Shown here in pieces: positions 6,628-11,443 of a stretch of 11,443 bases of DNA. The position numbers and the translations under genes were made by a program. The stretch is from Bacteroidales bacterium (GTDB taxonomy: Bacteria > Bacteroidota > Bacteroidia > Bacteroidales > WCHB1-69). The notes below the pieces were generated by a model. That model saw nothing but the letters and a program-made list of their open reading frames with translations, was not told where the DNA came from and did no database searches. Location: assembly GCA_028684405.1 (NCBI GenBank), contig JAQUGA010000068.1, positions 1 to 11,443 on the forward strand. The letters run 5' to 3'. How positions within the stretch are numbered: the stretch's first letter is position 1; each line of letters begins with the position of its first letter.

Positions 6628-8523
6628 TTAGTTTTCGTTTTTTTCCATTTGGTCACGAAGATTAACTAAAGCCTCTAGGTCACCAAGGGTAGTTTTTTCA
6701 ACATTTTCGTTTACTTTTTTAACTACTTTTTTGGTATCTTTTGCTTTTTTCTTTTCTTCTTTGTCTTCGGCATCTCTCTCGTCCATTACAGCATCTTGCC
6801 AAATTTTTGTATGCGACAAAATGATTTTTTTGTTTTCTTTCGAGAATTCGATTACTTTGAAATCCAATTGATCATCCACTTTAGCAGTAGATTTATCTTC
6901 TTTAATTAAATGACGAGTGGGTACGAAACCTTCTACTCCGTATGGTAGAGAAACAACATATCCTTTATCAGAAGCGGTGAGAATGGTTCCTCTTTGGATA
7001 GAATCAAGGGTGAATATTGTTTCAAAAACATCCCATGGATTTTCTTCCAATTGTTTGTGACCAAGACTTAATCGACGATTTTCAGTATCCACTTCAAGAA
7101 CTACTACTTCGATAGATTCACCGATTTTAGTAAATTCAGCAGGATGTTTGATTTTTTTCGACCATGATAAGTCAGAAATATGAATTAAACCATCAACGCC
7201 TTCTTCCAATTCAACAAAGATACCGAAATTGGTAAAATTGCGAACCACAGCAGTGTGTTTAGAGTTGGCTGGATATTTATTAATAATATCCGTCCAAGGA
7301 TCTGGTTTAAGTTGTTTAATTCCTAAAGACATTTTGCGCTCTTCGCGGTCTAAGGTTAAAATAACAGCTTCTACTTCGTCGGCCACTTTAAGGAAATCGT
7401 GAGCCGTGCGAAGATGTTGCGACCAAGACATTTCAGAAACGTGGATAAGTCCTTCTACGCCAGGTAGAATTTCAATAAATGCACCATAATCAGCAATAAC
7501 TACCACTTTTCCTTTAACTTTATCACCTACACTTAAGTTGGCATCTAAAGAATCCCATGGATGAGGAGTAAGTTGTTTTAGACCAAGAGCGATTCGTTTT
7601 TTGTTTTCATCAAAATCAAGGATAACAACATTGATATTTTGGTCAAGTTGAACGATTTCTTCAGGGTGATTAATTCTACCCCAAGAAAGATCGGTGATAT
7701 GAATAAGTCCGTCGACACCACCCAAATCGATGAAAACACCGTATGAAGTAATGTTTTTAACAGTACCTTCCAGAATTTGACCTTTTTCAAGTTTTGCAAT
7801 GATGTCTGCTTTTTGAGCTTCTAATTCATCTTCAATAAGAGCTTTGTGAGAAACTACGACGTTTTTGTATTCGTGATTAATTTTCACCACTTTAAACTCC
7901 ATTGTTTTACCTACAAAAATGTCATAATCGCGAATGGGTTTCACGTCGATTTGAGAACCTGGCAAGAACGCTTCGATTCCAAATACATCAACGATCAAAC
8001 CACCTTTGGTGCGGCATTTTACAAAACCATTAATAATTTCATCATTTTCATGAGCTTTATTTACTCTTTCCCAAGAACGTAAAACACGTGCTTTTTTGTG
8101 AGATAATAATAGTTGCCCCGAAGCATCTTCTTGGCTTTCAACGTATACTTCAACAGTATCGCCAACTTTAATGTTTGGATTATATCTTAGTTCTGATGCT
8201 GCTAAAATACCATCTGATTTGTAACCAATGTTTACTACAATTTCGCGTGAGCTAATAGCAGCAATAATTCCATCTACAACTTCTTTTTCAACAATAGAGT
8301 TGAATGTTTCGTTGTAAATATTTTCTAAACTTTCGAGTTCTTCTGCCGAATAGATGACCTCTTTTTTTCCGAGAGCATCCCAATCAAAGTCTTCGATGGG
8401 TTTCAAATCTGTTGATTTTACAACAGCGGGTTTTTCTTCTGCAACTGCAGTTTCTAAAGATTCAACTGCTTCTGGAGCATTTGTCAAATCTTGATTTTCA
8501 TTGTTAATGATTTCTTCAGTCAT
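6628..8523 (-). CDS. rpsA: 30S ribosomal protein S1
   Basis: This 631-residue RNA-binding protein of the small ribosomal subunit helps recruit mRNA, which is important in a phylum that rarely uses Shine-Dalgarno pairing. After an acidic N-terminal extension (about 1-75), six S1 OB-fold units are visible at about 79-143, 162-227, 247-316, 331-404, 418-491 and 506-572. Units 3 to 5 show the clearest repeats: YGVFIDLGGVDGLIHITDLSW (261-281), YGAFIEILPGVEGLIHVSEMSW (346-367) and FGIFVELEEGVDGLIHISDLSW (433-454). A highly charged, probably coiled tail (573-631) rich in K, E and D follows. Size and six-unit layout fit Bacteroidota S1. It is monocistronic between two hairpin terminators, with its own leader of about 85-95 nt. 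The ATG at 8523 is preceded by an A-rich tract instead of a Shine-Dalgarno site. Confidence 0.97.
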   Translation of the reverse strand: MTEEIINNENQDLTNAPEAVESLETAVAEEKPAVVKSTDLKPIEDFDWDALGKKEVIYSAEELESLENIYNETFNSIVEKEVVDGIIAAISSREIVVNIGYKSDGILAASELRYNPNIKVGDTVEVYVESQEDASGQLLLSHKKARVLRSWERVNKAHENDEIINGFVKCRTKGGLIVDVFGIEAFLPGSQIDVKPIRDYDIFVGKTMEFKVVKINHEYKNVVVSHKALIEDELEAQKADIIAKLEKGQILEGTVKNITSYGVFIDLGGVDGLIHITDLSWGRINHPEEIVQLDQNINVVILDFDENKKRIALGLKQLTPHPWDSLDANLSVGDKVKGKVVVIADYGAFIEILPGVEGLIHVSEMSWSQHLRTAHDFLKVADEVEAVILTLDREERKMSLGIKQLKPDPWTDIINKYPANSKHTAVVRNFTNFGIFVELEEGVDGLIHISDLSWSKKIKHPAEFTKIGESIEVVVLEVDTENRRLSLGHKQLEENPWDVFETIFTLDSIQRGTILTASDKGYVVSLPYGVEGFVPTRHLIKEDKSTAKVDDQLDFKVIEFSKENKKIILSHTKIWQDAVMDERDAEDKEEKKKAKDTKKVVKKVNENVEKTTLGDLEALVNLRDQMEKNEN

Positions 8524-8617
8524 TAATTTTTTTTCTACGACATTAAAAATGTCAAATTTTTACAATGAGGATTATTTCTATATCCCGAGATAAAGAGCCT
8601 CTTTTAAATCAGGACTG

Positions 8618-8625
8618 CAAAAGTA
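8618..8625 (-). promoter_or_regulatory. Candidate -7 element (TACTTTTG) of rpsA
   Basis: TACTTTTG on the minus strand matches TAnnTTTG exactly and is followed by CAG, near which transcription would start, leaving a leader of about 85-90 nt before the rpsA ATG. The upstream region has TTCTG about 16 nt away, only a weak match to the -33 TTTG. The leader contains two short hairpin candidates (5-bp GACAT/ATGTC at 8539-8553 and AAAGA/TCTTT at 8592-8604). Confidence 0.55.
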
Positions 8626-8701
8626 ATAAAAATATCTGAAACAGAACACATTTTATGACGAAAAATTCAGAAAAAGAGCGCTTTATGTTTATTCCTTGAG
8701 A

Positions 8702-8743
8702 AACAAAAAAGTCACATATTATTGAAATATGTGACTTTTTGTT
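8702..8743 (-). terminator. Intrinsic terminator downstream of dnaA
   Basis: A 15-bp perfect stem (8706-8720 with 8726-8740, core GTCACATATT) has a 5-nt loop ATTGA and is extended by 3 more pairs (AAC/GTT) past a single-base bulge. Read on the minus strand it ends in TTTTTTGTTT, the expected U-tract. It begins 15 nt after the dnaA stop. The opposite strand also carries a T-run, so it could stop transcription from either side. Confidence 0.88.
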
Positions 8744-8758
8744 GTTTTTTTTCTTTTA

Positions 8759-10207
8759 TTATATTTGAATCTTTTTATGAATCTCTTCTACGTTTGCTCT
8801 AAACTTTGGATCTGTATCTATTAGATTATTAATGGTTCTGCAGGCATGAAGTACGGTTGCATGGTCTTTCTTTCCGCAATGATGTCCGATGGTGGCAAGC
8901 GAATGGTTGGTCATTTTTTTTGCAAAATACATAGATAATTGACGCACTTGAACGATTTCGCGTTTACGGGTTTTGGATGCAATCTGTTCAACGGGGATTC
9001 CAAAATAATCACACACAATTTTCTGAATATAATCGATGGAAATTTCGCGGGTTGTACTTTTTACGTATTTGTCTATCATCTGTTTTGCCAAAGCAGTTGT
9101 GATAGGCTTTTTATTTAGAGAAGCCTGTGCCATAATAGAAGTAATGGCACCATAGAGTTCGCGTACGTTTGTGCTTACATTGTATGCAATGTATTCAACC
9201 ACATCGTCGGGCATTTCGATACCATCGTTATAAAAGCGTTTTCGAAGGATGGCCATTCTGGTTTCTAAATCTGGCACTTGCAAATCGGCAGCAAGTCCCC
9301 ATTTAAATCTGGACAACAAACGTTGTTCAAAACCAACCATATCAACGGGCGATTTATCAGAGGTGATAATCAGCTGTCTCCCTTTTTGGTGCAGATGGTT
9401 AAAAATATGAAAAAAAGCATCTTGTGTTTTTTCTTTTCCGGCAAGAAAATGAATATCATCAATGATCAACACATCAATCATTTGATAAAAATGAATAAAA
9501 TCGTTGTAATTTCCGTTTTTAATGGAATCGATAAATTGCTGAATAAATTGTTCTGAATTTATGTAGAGAACTATTTTTTCGGGATGTTCTTCTTTAACTT
9601 GCACTCCAATTGCGTGAGCCAAATGCGTTTTTCCAAGTCCTACATTTGAGTATAAAAACAGAGGATTAAAGGCAGTTTTACCTGGATTTTGGGCTACTGC
9701 ATAACCTGCAGATCGAGCAAGCCTGTTGCAATCACCTTCCACGAAATTGTCAAAATTCAGGGTGTCTATTAATTGGGACTGAATGTTAATTTTCTTAAGA
9801 CCCGGAATTATAAAGGGATTTGGAATCTCTCGTGTTTTGTTTTTGTTTATGTCGATAGGCATGGTCACATCGGGGTTTTTAATGGCGTTTTTATATGCAG
9901 TAGGCATTTTGATGGACGAATTATGACTTACGCCTGAGTTGTTGTCCATTTTAATGCTATACTCTAATTTTCCTTTTGACCCAATTTCTTTCCTAATTGT
10001 TTTTTTAATGAGCGATATAAAGTGTTCTTCTATGTATTCATAAAAGAAGTGCGTGGGTACCTGTATTGTGAGAATGTTATCTTCCAACTTCAGCGGCATA
10101 ATCGGCTCAAACCATGTTTGAAAACTTCTTGGGCTAATATTGTCTTTTATAATTTGAAGACAATTATTCCATACACCTACGTGATCTAAGATCTCTTTTC
10201 TTTCCAT
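8759..10207 (-). CDS. dnaA: Chromosomal replication initiator protein DnaA
   Basis: This 482-residue AAA+ initiator binds DnaA boxes and opens the origin. Domain I (about 1-80) shows the family's WNNCLQIIKDNISPRSFQTWF; domain II is a variable linker (about 85-145). Domain III (about 146-360) has a P-loop SNVGLGKTH (187-195), Walker B VLIIDDIHFLAG (246-257), sensor 1 ITSDKSP (281-287), arginine finger R300 in RLLSRFKWG, and sensor 2 R349 in NVRELYGAI. Domain IV (about 385-482) has the DNA-binding helix-turn-helix with VRQLSMYFAKKM (421-432) and GKKDHATVLHAC (445-456). The first P-loop residue is serine where glycine is usual (GxxxxGKT). The DNA-contact motif reads DHAT, where E. coli has DHTT. 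Length is normal. The upstream 5'-nucleotidase gene ends 175 nt before it, and a strong terminator follows, so it probably has its own promoter. Confidence 0.97.
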   Translation of the reverse strand: MERKEILDHVGVWNNCLQIIKDNISPRSFQTWFEPIMPLKLEDNILTIQVPTHFFYEYIEEHFISLIKKTIRKEIGSKGKLEYSIKMDNNSGVSHNSSIKMPTAYKNAIKNPDVTMPIDINKNKTREIPNPFIIPGLKKINIQSQLIDTLNFDNFVEGDCNRLARSAGYAVAQNPGKTAFNPLFLYSNVGLGKTHLAHAIGVQVKEEHPEKIVLYINSEQFIQQFIDSIKNGNYNDFIHFYQMIDVLIIDDIHFLAGKEKTQDAFFHIFNHLHQKGRQLIITSDKSPVDMVGFEQRLLSRFKWGLAADLQVPDLETRMAILRKRFYNDGIEMPDDVVEYIAYNVSTNVRELYGAITSIMAQASLNKKPITTALAKQMIDKYVKSTTREISIDYIQKIVCDYFGIPVEQIASKTRKREIVQVRQLSMYFAKKMTNHSLATIGHHCGKKDHATVLHACRTINNLIDTDPKFRANVEEIHKKIQI

Positions 10208-10227
10208 TTATTCTTTTCTTAAAAATA

Positions 10228-10259
10228 CACTCGCAATAAGACAAAACTGTCTGAGAGTG
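10228..10259 (-). promoter_or_regulatory. Two-tier hairpin in the dnaA leader
   Basis: An inner stem AGACA/TGTCT (10239-10243 with 10248-10252, loop AAAC) is enclosed by an outer stem CACTC/GAGTG (10228-10232 with 10255-10259), with an asymmetric internal loop of 6 and 2 nt. It ends 21 nt upstream of the dnaA ATG, so it would fold in the 5' leader of the mRNA. It has no T-run on the minus strand and is therefore not a standard terminator. It may act as an operator or an RNA control element, or have no function. Confidence 0.4.
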
Positions 10260-10315
10260 GTTAAACAATATCAGTTATTTGATGTAACAAAATTGAACAA
10301 AAAAAAGATGAAAAA

Positions 10316-10344
10316 CAAATGCAATTGCTATTGACTTAATCAAA
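10316..10344 (-). promoter_or_regulatory. Candidate dnaA promoter (imperfect)
   Basis: On the minus strand TTTG (10344-10341) precedes TGCATTTG (10323-10316) by 17 nt. This is near the Bacteroidota pattern of TTTG plus TAnnTTTG, but the second base is G instead of A and the spacing is slightly short. It would give a leader of roughly 100 nt containing the hairpin at 10228-10259. Confidence 0.3.
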
Positions 10345-10382
10345 AAAATTATGTATAGAAGAATGAGACTTACAGACACTCA

Positions 10383-11234
10383 TTAATGAACTGTATTAAT
10401 AATCAAGCTCATTCTAATTCCCATACTGCCATTTTGAGTGATTAAAATGTTTTTATTATTCATGTTTTTAACAAAAAACTTTTCTTCAATCAAAGAATGG
10501 GTGTGTCCGCCCAATATTATGTCGATGTTTTCACTATTTGCTGCCAGCTCCATATCCGAGGGTCTATCATCTTCATAATCAAGCCCAATATGCGATAAAC
10601 ACACGATTAAATCACACTTTTTTCGTTTTCGTAAAAAATCTGCATATCGATTTGCCGTTGAAATTGGATCCAAATATTTTATGCCTTCAAAGTTTTTATC
10701 CTCAATCAATCCTTCGGGATCGACACCGAGACCAATTACACCGATTCGCATTTTTCCCACTTTATATATATAATATGGTACAACGTATTTTTTTAAAATA
10801 GTAGCCGAAACATCATAATTCGAGCTAATAATTTTGAAACGTGCAAGTTTTAAAATTTCGGCTAATTTTTCAATTCCGTTATCAAATTCATGATTCCCAA
10901 GCGTGGCAGCATGATAGCCCATTAAGTTCATCAATTGCACTTCGAGTTTTCCACCAAAGTAGTTATAATAGGGCGTTCCTTGCAAAAAATCGCCGGCATC
11001 AAACAACATTACATTTGAATATTGCGAACGTATTTTCTGAAAGTGACTGTATCGCAAAGCATAGCCTCCTTTATTGGGATTCCGCTTGTCGTTGGATGGA
11101 ATTGCCTCAATTCGACTGTGGGTATCATTGGTGTGCAATATCACCAAAGTATCTATCTTTTGAGCTAAAATTTCAAATTGAAAAAAGAGCAATAAGAAAG
11201 TTAAAATAATGTATTTTTGATGTCTATTTGTCAT
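10383..11234 (-). CDS. Exported metallophosphatase, 5'-nucleotidase N-terminal-domain type
   Basis: This 283-residue periplasmic enzyme is predicted to hydrolyse nucleotides or other phosphate esters. A signal peptide covers about 1-24 (hydrophobic ILTFLLLFFQF, cleavage near ILA|QK). The calcineurin-like dimetal core is complete: HTNDTHSRIE (34-43; D37, H39), FDAGDFLQGTPYY (78-90; D82), LGNHEFDNG (112-120; N114, H115, D118), LSHIGLDYED (213-222; H215) and GGHTHS (242-247; H244, H246). These match the UshA/5'-nucleotidase N-terminal domain, including the catalytic H-D pair. The C-terminal substrate-binding domain of UshA is absent here and is encoded by the separate gene just upstream. The ATG at 11234 has an AAAGGG Shine-Dalgarno-like site 7 nt before it, unusual for this phylum. 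Gap to the upstream gene is 34 nt, so the two are probably co-transcribed and may work as a pair. Confidence 0.9.
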   Translation of the reverse strand: MTNRHQKYIILTFLLLFFQFEILAQKIDTLVILHTNDTHSRIEAIPSNDKRNPNKGGYALRYSHFQKIRSQYSNVMLFDAGDFLQGTPYYNYFGGKLEVQLMNLMGYHAATLGNHEFDNGIEKLAEILKLARFKIISSNYDVSATILKKYVVPYYIYKVGKMRIGVIGLGVDPEGLIEDKNFEGIKYLDPISTANRYADFLRKRKKCDLIVCLSHIGLDYEDDRPSDMELAANSENIDIILGGHTHSLIEEKFFVKNMNNKNILITQNGSMGIRMSLIINTVH

Positions 11235-11268
11235 ATCTGCACCCTTTCTGTTATTTAATTTTCAGTTT

Positions 11269-11443
11269 TCAGTCTCCCACCGTATTGTTGTATAAATTTA
11301 AATTAACTCTCCCAATATTTTCCAAAAAAGCGGTCCGAACCATGATATTTGTATTAATAATTTTCAAAGATCTCGTAAAAAAAAGCATTCCATCATTTCC
11401 ACTCAACAGATAATCATTGGTTGCAATCAAATAGGTTCTATTT
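11269..11443 (-). CDS. 5'-nucleotidase C-terminal-domain protein, 3' end only (partial)
   Basis: The minus strand is open from the right edge (codon at 11442-11440) to a stop at 11271-11269, giving the last 57 residues of a gene that begins outside the window. It contains YLIATNDYLLSGNDGMLFF, the substrate-binding motif of the 5_nucleotid_C domain (the conserved NDYLxxGxDG segment whose following aromatic residues stack on the nucleobase in UshA-type enzymes). The end, RTAFLENIGRVNLNLYNNTVGD, fits the C-terminal helix region of that domain. It ends 34 nt before the metallophosphatase start. In Bacteroidota these two halves are frequently separate neighbouring genes. Confidence 0.8.
   Translation of the reverse strand, partial: NRTYLIATNDYLLSGNDGMLFFTRSLKIINTNIMVRTAFLENIGRVNLNLYNNTVGD

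Noticed and set aside
8524..10382. Possible oriC next to dnaA
   Set aside because: I found no TTATCCACA-like boxes or their complements in either gap flanking dnaA, and no long AT-rich 13-mer array. The origin is probably elsewhere.
10362..10384. AATGAG/CTCATT hairpin at the end of the metallophosphatase gene as a terminator
   Set aside because: The stem is only 6 bp with an 11-nt loop, it overlaps the stop codon, and no T-run follows on the minus strand.
10841..11209. 122-codon plus-strand reading frame opposite the metallophosphatase
   Set aside because: The minus strand carries all the catalytic motifs of a known family. The plus-strand product is compositionally odd and has no motif.
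11228..11413. 61-codon plus-strand reading frame at the right edge
   Set aside because: The opposite strand encodes the NDYL/GNDG 5'-nucleotidase C-terminal motif, so this is a shadow.

Overview
The window comes from an AT-rich Bacteroidota (Bacteroidetes) chromosome. The evidence is a type IX secretion (T9SS) type A C-terminal sorting domain, TAnnTTTG-like -7 promoter elements, mostly A-rich leaders without Shine-Dalgarno sites, a six-S1-domain ribosomal protein S1 with an acidic N-terminal extension, and a periplasmic 5'-nucleotidase split into separate genes. The exact order or genus cannot be fixed from this sequence. Eight of the genes, all of the housekeeping type, lie on the minus strand. 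Only the first 1.2 kb is on the plus strand.

Left edge (1-1201, plus): the C-terminal part of an RHS/YD-repeat protein, broken by at least one frame change and cut off just after the DHLGS motif. It is followed by a small three-helix membrane protein of unknown function that sits where an immunity gene of a polymorphic toxin often sits. A 14-nt-period degenerate repeat lies in the convergent gap that follows (1279-1334).

Middle (6476 down to 1353, minus): a tight five-gene run with gaps of 11 nt or less. It encodes a secreted T9SS cargo protein, ribonuclease Z (start overlapping the previous stop as TAATG), a BadF/BadG-type sugar kinase (N-acetylglucosamine kinase-like), the AAA+ replication-repair factor RarA/MgsA, and a class I DNA photolyase. 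A candidate promoter lies at 6508-6515. The set mixes surface protein export, tRNA 3' processing, amino-sugar salvage and DNA-damage tolerance or repair, so it looks like a co-transcribed housekeeping cluster and not a single pathway.

Right (11443 down to 6628, minus): the tail of a 5'-nucleotidase C-terminal-domain gene (running off the window), then the metallophosphatase partner, dnaA, and rpsA. dnaA and rpsA each end in a strong perfect or near-perfect hairpin terminator and each has its own leader with a candidate promoter. No convincing DnaA-box cluster was seen near dnaA, so the replication origin is probably not in this window.

I found no CRISPR array, tRNA, rRNA, complete mobile element or clearly new multi-gene system. 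The least ordinary items are the RHS remnant with its small membrane neighbour, the reversed split 5'-nucleotidase, the structured dnaA leader, and an atypical first residue in the DnaA P-loop.
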